Source: Ophiocordyceps camponoti-saundersi (nom. inval.)
Taxonomy: Eukaryota; Ascomycota; Sordariomycetes; Hypocreales; Ophiocordycipitaceae
Assembly: GCA_003339415.1 (NCBI GenBank)
Contig: PDHQ01000509.1
Coordinates: 1-18,333 of the forward strand
Length of the DNA: 18,333 bases
Reading direction: 5' to 3'
In this document: positions 8,165 to 17,715 of the stretch, one piece after another
How the letters are laid out: every line of letters starts with the position of its first letter
How positions within the stretch are numbered: position 1 is the first letter of the stretch
The notes under the pieces: generated by a model
The model's input: the letters and a program-made list of their open reading frames with translations, nothing else
Database searches by the model: none
Told to the model about the DNA's origin: nothing
Translations under genes and position numbers: made by a program

Positions 8165-9922
8165 TCAGATCTCGCCAGATCCTATTATAGATAAAGACTT
8201 TATAGATAATGCTATCCGGTTAGGTCTATTAAGTGCCTTAACAATGTCCAAGGTTTATTTAAAAAGAACCTGATTATTACGGAGTTCTTTTCGTAACTTA
8301 TTATTCTCCTGCTTAAGTGCCTGGAGTCTGCTATTAACCTATATTATCCACTTAACAGGAGGCGATAAATGTCCAGGTTCAAGGTTATAGTTATTAGCCT
8401 TAAGGAGAGTATTAATCTTCTTTTATATTCTAGTTATAAATACCTCTCTATCCTCTTTATTATCCCTAACGGTCGCTAAACTAATCGTTAATTTAGCTGC
8501 TATTGTCGGCTTAGTGGCGGCATTCTCTATAAATACGTCGTCCATTTATTAGCTAACGACTTATCCATTATCACTTAAGGAAGAGTTAGAACTAGAAATA
8601 GCGATAGGAGGAGCCTTATTAACTGCAGGGGTCTAGGCTAGGGCTCTTCCACTTAGCACGTCCTATTTAAAATAGCTTATCTATTTCGTTATACGACCCT
8701 TACTTGCAGGTTTTACCTTAGTGGCTATCGCTAGCAATAATAATAATACTATGGCTAATATCGTCGGTGGTAGCTTTCTTACTAGCAGTTTTTATCGCTT
8801 ATACTTCGTGGCCGCCTAATAGTCTGCTCTGTCCCGTGCTGCCTCATCGAGTAATCGTTTCAGCGTGCCTTGGCCGGTATTTAACGACTCGACAGGGGCC
8901 ACTATAGTTTATATAGTATTATTATCAGGGCTTAGGTCAGTCTATAGTTTATCGATCCGCTTAGCAGTCTTCGCTAGCGCTGCACGTATTTCCATCTTAT
9001 CACCTAACGCCGGGTGTAATATGTGATAGATTCGACGCAATACTGCCCGATAGATCTAACGTCTAAAGTGTCCGATTTAAACTTCCGTTATGCTATTAAT
9101 CGAGAGGTTATTAGGAGGGTTTTTAACATAGTCGTTAACCTTAAGCGTTAAGCTGCAGAAGTCTTATAGAGGCGTTCGGGCTAAGATAAAGAATATAATG
9201 CCGACGTCGTTAGCGATAAGGAATAGCTCCTTTAAGGTATATAGGTATATGGGTGGGTACTATAACTCGAGGGCCTCTACTTTAGAGACCCCCTATAACT
9301 TAGCAATGCGGGGTGTGATAACTTTATTTTCTGCTTTTGTCCATATCGTCCTAATAACTAGCCAAGCCACCTATTAGCTATCCTAGGCTTTGTTTTTAAA
9401 GTTGCTATTAGCTAGCTTAATTATATAATTTATCACTTTCTTCCAAGATCTTAAAATCTTAATCTATTTAAGACGGCAATCGCGGGTAAGGTAAGCGTAT
9501 GCCTTGTTAAATTCTGCCTTAGAAGCTGCCTATATAGGAGCCGCTATATTAGCTAGCTTATTAGAGTCTGCTAGTGGAGGTGAAGGGTGTTCGTCTATCA
9601 GCTCCCCTTTAGCACTTTATCCTAGCCTACGGAAAATAAAGTTTATATCCTGCGACTAAAGGAAGCAGTTATACAGTGTTCTTATAGGTGGGATATATTT
9701 ATCCGGGCGGATAGAACGCTTCCTATCGTGATAATCCTTATAAAATACTTTAAATAACGTTCCTCGAAAGTCCTTATCTTTACTATAGACGTTAAGCTCG
9801 CCCGATAGTTAGCATAGCATATTTTCGTTATTAGAAATATAGTTAGGCGTTTCTTCTCGGGTTCTCGTATCCTAAGATATACTCGTTATAGGGGCCTTAC
9901 CCTTAGATAGTCGCGGGGCTAT
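8165..9922 (-). pseudogene. Extra ORF of the gypsy element, 585 codons, unknown protein with C-terminal coiled coil
   Basis: Between the Pol stop and the 3' LTR, on the same strand, one frame of exactly 586 codons runs from an ATA at 9920-9922 (probably a former ATG, since TpG to TpA gives ATA) to a TGA at 8165-8167. It contains 27 in-frame stops by my count, all TAA or TAG, and no frame change. The N-terminal part is polar and Lys/Arg/Ser/Thr-rich. The middle mixes charged helices with hydrophobic segments (I-Y-L-Y-T-L-K-E-L-F-L-I-A-N-D-V-G). A Lys/Arg-rich part spans about residues 370-425. The C-terminus (about residues 528-555) reads L-Q-A-L-K-Q-E-N-N-K-L-R-K-E-L with leucine-type heptads, a likely coiled coil. 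A Leu run near residue 395 may be former Ser codons (TCA to TTA), so it is not good evidence for a membrane segment. I see no zinc knuckle, protease, polymerase or integrase motif. It could be an envelope-like, nucleic-acid-binding or captured host protein. Confidence 0.75.
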
Positions 9923-10124
9923 CTTAGAAAAGAAAAGGGTAAGAAAAATATAGATAGGTTATGAAAAGGCTCGAAAAACGAGGGTGCACGATGGTGCAGT
10001 CCTGTTATAGTGCGTAGTTAGTTAAAAGGTAGATATTGCGGGAGGACGAGAAGGTAAGGTTACGAAACTATAAAATAGGGAAAAGAAAAGTGCATAAAGG
10101 AAGAGAGGAAGGAAAACGACGTAG
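9923..10124 (-). other. Spacer between Pol stop and extra ORF
   Basis: About 200 bases without a coding trace. On the element strand it holds a short hairpin, CTCG-TTTTT-CGAG (9970-9982), and two GGTGCA copies on the plus strand. The stretch just before the extra ORF (CGTTTTTCGAGCC, then CATAACC) resembles the stretch just before Gag (CGTTTTTCGTGCC, then CTATAACC). It could be an internal promoter, splice or re-initiation region for the downstream ORF; nothing proves which. Confidence 0.4.
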
Positions 10125-11300
10125 TCACACTTAGAGTTTCCGTAAGCTTGCTAGCTTGCCAGGTAGCAGCCAGTTATTAGGCCTTAAATAGTTAGGTCGG
10201 TTATAGTATTTCTTTAGCGAGTCCTTATAGAATAATAGCCCCTAGGCCCTTTTAATAGATAAATAGTTAATATACCTCAGTGTTTAGGATATCCTCCTAA
10301 CCTAGTAGCATAGCTTAAATAGCCTAATCTACGTTAGCTTAAGTTTCCTAATAGCTCCGTCTATAGCTAGATAAACCTATATGCTAGGGGTTAGACTAAA
10401 CTCGTCTCTTTTATCGTAGATAGATATCCTATAATATATAATCTCGTTAAACTTACCTCCAGCTGCCTATCTCCGGTATTTAGCTTAGCTTATGAATTCT
10501 ATAATAAGGTTAGCATATCTCCCTTATAGGGGCTATTCCACCTGCTTTCCTAATCTCAAAGCTTCACGTAGTAATCCTATAGATTAAAATAGATTTAGGC
10601 CGGTCTATACTATTCCGTAAAGCACTTTAGTAGGTAAGTAGCCTAAGGTCCTAATAACCCTATAGTTAAGTTACCGTATAACTATTAGCAGATATTCGGA
10701 CGAAGTATTCTTAGGAGGCTATAACCTCTTTAAGAGTTACTAAAAGATCTTATTTATTACTTTAACTAAACCGAAACTACGATATAACTTAGATAGCGCC
10801 GTCACTTAAAGTATATCTCTTACCGTTAAGAAGGCTAAAACTTCCCTCGATAAAAAGGCGGAACCTAAGTCGGAGTAGATAGCTATAGGTATAATCGTAA
10901 TAAAGTCTAGCTAATTTCTTAGCCTAATAATAGTCTCCGAGGCTCCCGTTATTCGGCAGGCTATAAGCTATATAAAATAAGAGAAATAGTTAACTAATAC
11001 TAGCACAAACTTAGTCCTATCTGCGGCCGTTAGGAATAGTCCCACATAGTCCATAGCAAGGACCTGAAAGGGTGCTAAAATAGAGATTAGCTAATCCGGC
11101 GCCTTCGGCTTTCGGTTAGAATATAAAGCATATTCTCTATAACTTACCATATAAGATATAATATCCTAAGCTATTCCAGGCTAGAAGATATATATATAGA
11201 GTCGCCGACGCGTAGTATCTAGCCTAAAGTGGCCACTTAAATTATAAGCTTAGTGGAGTACCTGCGGGATCTCGTGTCGGAGAAGGTATCTCTGCTACTT
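10125..11300 (-). pseudogene. Gypsy integrase and Pol C-terminus (relic)
   Basis: The zinc-binding H-H-C-C segment (11127-11262) reads V-L-H-Q-A-Y-N-L-S-G-H-F-R-L-D-T-T and later S-Y-R-E-Y-A-L-Y-S, where the two Tyr stand for the usual Cys (TGT to TAT). The core has A-M-D-Y-V-G (Asp codon 11049-11051), I-Y-S-D-L-G-S (Asp codon 10869-10871) and G-L-V-K-V-I-N-K, where Lys (codon 10761-10763) stands for the catalytic Glu. Spacing from the second Asp to this position is exactly 35 residues, the D,D-35-E rule. GAA to AAA after T is a RIP change. The first two catalytic Asp are kept. The frame is the same as the reverse transcriptase and ends in a basic tail with TGA at 10125-10127. No chromodomain was recognised. 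Confidence 0.92.
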
Positions 11301-11779
11301 AGTTAAATAACTCCCTTTATATAGTAAGGTATTCGTTTATATTAACTATTTAAAAGATACCGCCTATTATCTAATACGATTTGCTAAGATACGATTAAGT
11401 TTATTAGGAACCTTACTATATTGCAGCTAATTAACTATATCTACGTAATAGTAGTCTGCATAATAGTCTAATAGCCTCGATATCCTATCTATCTCTCTCA
11501 CGAGTGCTATAGCTGCTCGGAGGTCCACTCGGGTCTTATTATCTTCTTTTTCCTAGGTCTATAAGGCTAATAAGGCATTCTATTAGAGCGCAGTTAGTTA
11601 TAGCAAAGGGGTGCCCGTCTTATTAGTAGGTGGTTTCTTAAGGGGCACACCCGCCAGGTATTTAAGGAGCGCCTCATAGCCTTATAGGCTATCTTTCTAT
11701 TTCTATAATCCGGTATTAATGTTAACTATTCCCTAGTCTGCAATATCCGCAGCTTAGCATTCGTTAGATAGGAAGATTA
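11301..11779 (-). pseudogene. Pol linker between RNase H and integrase (relic)
   Basis: This is the part of the same Pol frame between the A-D-S-L-S-R end of RNase H and the zinc-binding start of integrase. In gypsy Pol proteins this region is poorly conserved. Only TAA/TAG interruptions are expected here; I did not follow every codon. Confidence 0.55.
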
Positions 11780-12200
11780 TCCTAGACAAACTATCCGCAG
11801 CCTAGTTTCGCGAACCCTTAACGTGGGCAATCTTAATATTTAGTAGCCGCAGCTTAGTTACCTATTAAGCGTAGATACCTTTATAGCCCTTAGAAGTTAG
11901 GAACTATATGATGGGGAAGTAGTCTATAAAGATAGTTAATTTATCTATTATGCGGAATAGATATTAGTGGCGACGGCAGAATTCGACTAAAGCATAAAGT
12001 TCCCGCTTATATATTCTATAGTTACGCTATATCTTCGTGAAGAGAAAGGAGTCGTATAAAATCGGCACTAGGCTATCTCCTTATTACTATAGGATAACGC
12101 AGCCTACTCCGAACCTTAAAGTATCTATATATATAAGTACCGGCTTATTAAGTTAAGGCCCGTAAATAGCTACTACTACTTCGGCGAGAGACTTAAGGAT
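11780..12200 (-). pseudogene. Gypsy RNase H (relic)
   Basis: The minus-strand frame reads V-L-I-Y-I-D-T-L-R-F-G-V-G-C-V-I-L at about 12110-12140, the first catalytic Asp block. It continues with N-Y-R-I-Y-K-R-E-L-Y-A-L-V, the catalytic Glu block, then I-F-I-D-Y-F-P-I, the second Asp block, and ends A-D-S-L-S-R at 11781-11798. All three acidic residues survive; changes such as T-D-A to I-D-T and D-H to D-Y around them are RIP-type. The domain removes RNA from the RNA-DNA hybrid during element replication. It follows reverse transcriptase in the same frame and precedes integrase, the normal Ty3/gypsy order. Confidence 0.92.
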
Positions 12201-13740
12201 TATAAAGGATAAAGCCTTAGATAGCCCCTATAAGAAGGGAACATTTCTAATAAGTTGCGTTAATAGTCGGGAGAACTCTGCGCAATTAACTATCTATCTC
12301 CGGTAGGGTCCGATTACTCCGAGAAATGCCCTAACTTACCTCTGATTCGTTAGCACCGGCTATTCTTAGATTTTCTAAAGCCTCCTAGGCTTAATTATAA
12401 TCCGTCTACCCATATAATGCGTCTATCCTACTGCCAGGATTTCTATTATGCTAAGAAAGACCTTCTTAAAACTTAACCGGAGTAAGGCCTATAATAATCT
12501 AAGCAGAAAGTGGTCCCTAATAAACGCCTATTATTCCTCGAACGTGGCATATTTTAAGAAGATATCGTCTATATAGTTATTAAGAGGCGTAATATAATAG
12601 CCTTTAGTAGGGACCGCTAATAGAGATAGTTCGGGCAGAGGTTCGGGTATAGCCCTAAATGCTAGCTTCGTTATTTCGGTAAAGCTATAAGCTGCGGATT
12701 AGGTCCCCTAAGGGAGCCTTATAGGCTATAATTAGGAAAAACTAAGGATTTAAAATGCTAGAACGTGGCGCAGTTCAGATATAACGGGTATAGCCTAGTA
12801 GCTATGCTTTAAGTCGAATATACTAAATAAACCTATTCTTAGATCTAAGAGTCTATTATAGAGCTCCGATAGTAACGGGATAGTAGTGCCTAGCAAGTCT
12901 TCGTTAACGTTATAGTAGTTAATTATTAATCGCATTTCGGCCTATAGGTTAGACTCGTCCTTAACCACTATAATAGGTTCCGCCGACTATTAGCTTAACT
13001 TACCGTTAGCCGCTGCTATATACTTATAAATTCCTAAGTTAATATTCTTACGAATAATTTTATTTATCTAGTATTGTTTTAGAGCACTCTATCTTTTCTT
13101 CCTACTACGGCACTATAGTTTAGTTCCCGGTATAATCCTTAGGTAATATAGGAATAAGTCTATAGGTGGCATATCGCATATATCCTAACCCTTAAGATTA
13201 CGATAGGTATAGAACGTGCGTGCAATCTCCTCTCTTAAGTGATCCGGGACTAAAGGTCTAAGCGTAATACTATAGGCGTTAAACTATGCTATAACTAAAC
13301 ATTTATTAACAGAATTATCAATTTCTCGTCGCCAAACTCTCCTCTATATTAGGAATAGTGACGCCGATAGCCTATCTGCCTATAGCCCAGGCTAATATTA
13401 TCTACTTAACCGTTATTTAGTCATAGGTCTAGTAACCAGATCGCTCTGTAATTGTTAGGGACTATTAAGTACGGTCTCTATAGCAGCCGTAGTTAAGGAA
13501 AGAAGATTAGAATCGACGAGGGGGCAATAGTAAGAAGTAAGAGTATAATTTATATAAAAGTCTATCTAAGTCTGCATATATATAGCCTGCCTTATTAATC
13601 TAGGGGCGTGGCTTATAAATAAAGCAATCGGGTCTATAATAAAATATATAAAGTCTAAACTAATAATAATATTTCTAGTTAGCTATAGTTTTATAACCTG
13701 CCTAGGTCGGCGCTAATAACCTAGTTTAACGATTTAATCT
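12201..13740 (-). pseudogene. Gypsy reverse transcriptase with upstream Pol segment (relic)
   Basis: The frame carries an upstream P-P-I-D-L-F-L-Y-Y-L-R-I-I-P-G-T (13155-13169 and on), where gypsy Pol has L-P-x-H-R-x-x-D-H-x-I-x-x-x-P-G-x. It then has A-E-P-I-I-V-V-K, M-R-L-I-I-N-Y-Y-N-V-N (family V-D-Y-R-x-L-N, with Asp to Asn), F-S-I-F-D-L-K-H (catalytic Asp codon 12813-12815), L-P-Q-G-T, and N-N-Y-I-D-D-I-F (YIDD at 12564-12575). All three polymerase aspartates are therefore still present despite many TAA/TAG codons. The frame differs by one base from the Gag-protease frame; the change lies at about 13690-13780, and upstream of the PPID block the sequence is not conserved enough to name. 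The enzyme would copy the element RNA into DNA. Confidence 0.93.
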
Positions 13741-14530
13741 AGTTATCGTTATTATTCTCAGAAGTTAAGTCCTTAGAAGAGGTATCGGAGTCGTTCTTAT
13801 TATCGCTATCTGTATCTTCGGATATTAATTTAGGGAGCCTAATAAACTTCCTTAAGATAGGCGGGGCGTTAGGCGCTAGGACTAACTTCTATCTTAGCGA
13901 CATGGCCATTTGCGGGCCTTACAAGGCCACCGGTATATTACCTTAATCACGATCTCTAATTATTAAAGTGCCGGTCTTAATATAGATAACGGCGTTAACG
14001 TTAAAGAGCTAAGGCATACCTAATAGAAGGGGTAGGTTATCGACCACGTTATTATTTTTAGGCTTAACGATCGCCTAGACTTCTCTAATTACCCTAAAGA
14101 TATTTATATTTAGGATAGTAAAGTTATAAACGAGAATACGCGATCTATCCGCGACTTTTATAGCTAGCTTACTAAACCTAATATCCTTCAGGTCTATAAC
14201 GGGGATCTTATTACGATTAGCAAAATCGTAGTTAATAAAACTTGCCTAAGACCCTTAGTCTGCTATTATATTCTTATCTGCCAGCTTTAGGGACTTATTT
14301 TTGCTATCGACTTAGAATAAGATGGTGTATAGAACTCTAAAGGTTTTATAATCTCCAGTTTCTTTAATTAAACAGGTGTTTATATCCTGCTTGGCCAGGT
14401 TGACTCTATTACTGCTAATATGCACTGCTTTGGACTTGCCCTTGCCCTTGCCTTTAGCCTTCGTCTTAATAGAGGTCTGTCTCTTGCGTGACGAGAGATG
14501 CCTGAATTGCTTGGCCCCTTCTAGACTCAC
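13700..14530 (-). pseudogene. Gypsy aspartic protease with Lys-rich linker (relic)
   Basis: The 5' part (14312-14530) is a rare piece without stops. It is Lys-rich (K-T-K-A-K-G-K-G-K-G-K-S-K-A) and starts at a GTG, so it is an internal fragment of the polyprotein, not a separate gene. One TAA after it, the same frame reads I-I-A-D-Q-G-S-Q-A-S-F-I-N, a retropepsin active-site loop of the D-x-G type with Asp kept (codon 14258-14260). Later it reads P-L-L-L-G-M-P-Q-L near 14013-14030, the second conserved loop. The protease would cut Gag-Pol into its parts. The end of this frame is acidic and Ser-rich (S-E-D-T-D-S-D-N-K-N-D-S-D). This frame is the same as that of the zinc knuckle (735 bases apart, divisible by three), so Gag and protease were one polyprotein. 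Confidence 0.85.
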
Positions 14531-16441
14531 CTGCTAGAAATCTACTAGATTAATAGGTATAATAAATCTCTTCGCTAGTTTAATCTAATTAATATTACCT
14601 AGGCTATCTCTTGCCTAGACTTCCGCTAAACCCTTAGCCCTCTTTTTCTTATTAGCTATTATGCTCTTCTTAGCACTTAATAGTCCTAGCTAATTAGGCA
14701 CTTTAGGCGTTTTGTAATGTAAGGTTACCTCTAGGTTTGAATTATTTTTAAATATTTCCTCTAAGAGTATCGGGTTAATTAATCTCTTTTTAATCGGTAG
14801 TTTGCTAAGTCCGGCTGCTATAACTAATACTATAAGTGCGTTACGAACTATCTTACTAAGTTTAACGTTATCTCTATCTATTATAGTAAGTAATTAGAGC
14901 TTACGAGCTATAGTATTAGTGTTATTAATACTACCTATATCACCTTATACGGACTTATTAATTCCTAAACTAATAATATTAGAATAAACATTCCTACTAC
15001 TATCTGCAGGTATATTATAGAGTTTGTTAATTAGACCTTAGTAGAGGTTCCGTTCTAAGAGGTCTTGATGTCTAAGGTCGACCTAGTGCGCCGTAATAGC
15101 CTAGGTTATTAGTGGAGGTATAGCAATTACCTATTAAAGGGGCTTCGGGCCTCTGCTAACTGCGGTTAAACCTCTTAAGATATCTTTCTCCTAACCTTAA
15201 AGCTACTGCGCTTCGGGAGTAGTGCAAGACGTGGCGTAGTGCCCGGGTTGCCCGTATTTAAAGCAAATAACCTAGTCTAGTGGAAGGGAAAGTAAACTAT
15301 TTACGTATACGTTAGTCGAGTCTTTTAGGTTTGCCTAGTTAACCTGTCTGCTATTATTACTACCACGGCCTCCGCGATAGCCTCCGCGATACTTACTCTA
15401 GCGGTTATTCTAGCGGTAGTTATTTAAAAAGCGATAAGACCTACCTTAACCTCCACGATAGGTCCCACGATTTAAGCTATTAAGACGATCTATCTAGTTT
15501 AGACGAACGTTATCTCTAGGATATCCCGTCTAGTTAGGTTAGTCCTAGTAGCTTACTATAGTTATATTAGCAGTAGCTTAGGGAGTTAATACTTACTAAT
15601 AGGGCTTATATCCTAGTCTCTCCTTAACTAACGTGTTAGGGGAGTAACTAAACTTCTCTTAGAAGAGCTATCGCATAATTAAGGCCGTTACTGCCTGCTC
15701 ACGGGCCTGGCGCTTAACTTGTTCCGTAAGACGAATATCCTTAGCTGCCTAGACGATATCCTATACTTCTATAAGACTTAAAGCTATTATAGCTCGTTAA
15801 GCAGTTATAATATATCGAAGTTCTTAGTCGGCTATGCCTATAATAAACTTTTAGATAATTATACTAAGGATAGCTATCTCTAATAGGGGAAGGATTTATA
15901 TAGCCGATACTCGGTCTTATCCCCTAATAGACCGAAGTATCTAGCGAGTGCGATTATAGTATATTTAGAGCGACTTACTATCCTACTAGCCGAATATTAT
16001 CGGCACTCGAGGTTACTATAAGATATAATTTAGAGTAAATCTCTCCTCGAGTAATATTTATAAAACCTTCAGGTCTGCTTTAGTTACTATGCTATTTCTA
16101 GTATTAATATAAACGTTATAGAGTAACGTATTACCGTTAATAAAGTCGGCAGCTGCGCCCACTAAGCTAATATTAATTACTTAGATTTTATCGTTATAGT
16201 AAGGTATATTACTATTAAGGCGAATAAAGGCGAGGTTAATTGCCTCTAGCTAGCGATAGGCGCTATATATCCTATCGAACTTACTAATATCTGCCTAGGT
16301 TAGTAGCTTAATCTGTCGGCTATTCCTACTATCTTAGTAAGGCTAATTATAAGAAGCTATAAGATTTAGTTAAAGCCGATACTTGCCGAGGGCATATGTA
16401 GCTAATACCTCTATAATAATATCGTTTAGAAAGATTAGTTC
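14531..16441 (-). pseudogene. Gypsy Gag with CCHC zinc knuckle (relic)
   Basis: The frame read from about 16441 stays the same down to the protease (392 codons to the knuckle). The N-terminal part is helical and polar (L-N-D-I-I-I-E-V-L-A-T-Y, then S-K-F-D-R-I-Y-S-A-Y-R-Q-L-E-A), as in capsid domains of Ty3-type Gag. A basic/Gln-rich segment (I-R-L-T-E-Q-V-K-R-Q-A-R-E-Q-A) lies near 15700. The zinc knuckle at 15224-15265 reads C-F-K-Y-G-Q-P-G-H-Y-A-T-S-C. It has exact CX2CX4HX4C spacing, with the second Cys as Tyr (TGC to TAC). Gag would form the particle and bind the RNA. The start codon could not be fixed; no ATG is visible in frame just upstream of 16441, and it may have been turned into ATA. 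Confidence 0.87.
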
Positions 16442-16910
16442 TAGGTTATAGAATAGAGCAGGGAAAAGGGACGAGGCACGAAAAACGAAGGCCAAGTTAA
16501 TTTAGTATATATTAAAGGTTCTATGTGTGTATATGTGTAAAGAAAGAGAAGAAGAATAAGATAACAGAGAGTAGAAAAGGGGGCAATTCGTGTCTTATCG
16601 AAGAAGGAGCTAATATAGTTAGCAAGGTAGGACTTGTCTATTATCTCCTTTAATTAGGGTAGGCGACGTAGCAAGACTGCCTCATTAATCTATATAACTT
16701 CCCGATTATTAAGCGAATTGCTATTAGGAAGGAACTTAATTGCCGAGCAGGCAGGTTAGTTAGAAAAGGGGCAAAATAAGGTTCTTAGTAATATCTTAGA
16801 AGCCTTAAGTTTATTATTATGTTAAGTCGAGTGTGGTCGCGTTCCTAAGCGTATACGGTAATCGGCAATTAGTGCTAAGAGATTAATCCCCCCCCCCTAT
16901 CTCGGTCACC
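16442..16910 (-). other. Gypsy leader between 5' LTR and Gag
   Basis: About 470 bases with no coding trace. The plus strand is partly purine-rich (AAAGAAAGAGAAGAAGAATAAG near 16540). A run of ten C lies at 16888-16897. Next to the LTR the element strand reads TGGTGACCGAGATAGG (16896-16911). It starts with TGG as a tRNA primer-binding site should, but most of it is also present beside the other repeat copy, so this assignment is uncertain. Confidence 0.5.
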
Positions 16911-17115
16911 AGCTAGACAGGTTAACGGCGGAGGGATTAAATAAACTAATTATAGGCATAAGAAATAGGCTTAATACGAAGATTAATAAGTGCCCTCGTT
17001 AATTAATATATATATATATCCTCTAGGAATAACTGCCCCCTATATAGGCAGTTAAGCAAGTGTTAGTTATATGACTAGAATAACGTAATCCCCTTTTAAC
17101 CTTCCCCCTCTAGCT
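16911..17115 (-). repeat. 5' LTR of the gypsy element (right copy, heavily mutated)
   Basis: Same length (205 bp) and same ends as 7825-8029. Most differences between the two are left C or G against right T or A at CpA/TpG sites, so this copy took nearly all of the RIP. A few differences are of other kinds, such as GGCTAAGGG against GGCGGAGGG, and show ordinary divergence. The LTR would have held the promoter and RNA ends of the element, transcribed leftward; no TATA-box or polyadenylation signal can be named safely after this degree of mutation. Confidence 0.82.
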
Positions 17116-17429
17116 GCCTATAAGTACGGTATATACCTGCTTATTAGTAAGACACGCCGCAGTGCGCACCTCTTCATAGACCCACTTCGCCCGTCAGTAA
17201 TAGCCGGTACGTACCTAACTACTCTACTTTTAACGATATTTTATAAAAATATAACTATCGTTAGTTTTTTTTGCTATATCGCTAAGGCTAAAAGTTAGAT
17301 ATAAAAGACCGGGCGGAGGAAGCCGTAAGAGGCAGAGAGAAACTAAATACTTCCACTAATATTCTTATAACTATTACGGATATTTATAGACGCCGCGAAA
17401 TAAGTTATAAAGATTAGAAATATAAACAG
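17116..17429. other. Right flank of the gypsy element, no gene
   Basis: About 17120-17215 keeps more CpA/CpG (ACACGCCGCAGTGCGCACC) than the sequence around it. Parts of this stretch weakly resemble 17820-17960, about 610-630 bases further on (for example TTTTATAAAAATAT against TTTTATAAAAAATG, and GGAGGAAG against CGAGGAAG). No reading frame or RNA gene was recognised. Confidence 0.45.
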
Positions 17430-17715
17430 TTCGGCGACGGTGAGAGACATGCGAAAATAAAACGGATATTAAATAAGTATAGAACGTAATAAAAGACTAT
17501 TAGAGAGTTTAATTAAATAATATATTAAGCTTCCCTTTCTTTTAAAAGCTTTAGGGGATTAGGACATAAGGGGCGCTTAAGGGTTAAGATAGGATAGCAG
17601 CTATTACTAAGTATATAGCGCAGTTTAGTTTCCGTGGAAGATAAAGGAATTAAGCAGTATAGCTATCTTAAAAGTCGTATATCGCAAATCGAGTATTAAA
17701 AGGTACTTATAGCAA
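17430..17715. repeat. Direct repeat, copy A (about 290 bp)
   Basis: It matches 18024-18322 at an offset of 585-610 bases. Landmarks: CGGCGACGGTGAGAGACATGC at 17432 against CGGCGGTGGCAGACATGC at 18026; GGTTAAGATAGGATAG at 17582 against 18167; ACTAAGTATATAGCG at 17606 against 18191; GTCGTATAT at 17674 against 18284; ACTTATAG near 17705 against near 18312. Many differences are RIP-type, with a net insertion of about 25 bases in copy B before GTCGTATAT. Confidence 0.75.

Larger units (their letters stand above)
7825..17115 (-). mobile_element. Ty3/gypsy LTR retrotransposon, about 9.3 kb, RIP-inactivated, with an extra ORF
   Basis: Two 205-bp direct repeats flank an internal region that reads on the minus strand: leader (16442-16910), Gag, protease, reverse transcriptase, RNase H, integrase, Pol stop at 10125-10127, 200-bp spacer, extra 585-codon frame, 135-bp tail. 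Reverse transcriptase before integrase marks the Ty3/gypsy order. One frame covers Gag plus protease (16441 to about 13.7 kb) and another covers Pol from about 13.7 kb to 10125, so over some 2,100 codons I find only one frame change. Damage is almost all transitions making TAA/TAG or swapping His or Cys for Tyr. No target-site duplication was visible. Integrase follows RNase H directly; no chromodomain was recognised. The length is large for fungal gypsy elements (usually about 5-8 kb), and the extra frame accounts for the difference. Confidence 0.88.

Noticed and set aside
8730..8775. Transmembrane segment in the extra ORF (Leu run)
   Set aside because: TTA codons here may be former TCA (Ser) codons changed by RIP. 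The original stretch was perhaps a Ser run, so hydrophobicity cannot be trusted.
13690..13780. Programmed frameshift in the gypsy Gag-Pol
   Set aside because: No slippery heptamer with a following structure could be recognised. One copy cannot separate this from a random indel; the point is kept only as a question in the findings.
14312..14530. Stand-alone 72-residue gene
   Set aside because: It starts at GTG and is in frame with the Gag zinc knuckle upstream and the protease downstream. It is an internal piece of the polyprotein left free of stops by chance.
16896..16911. Primer-binding site TGGTGACCGAGATAGG on the element strand
   Set aside because: It starts with TGG next to the LTR, but a similar sequence also flanks the other repeat copy, so it may be part of the LTR. 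I could not match it to a tRNA with confidence.
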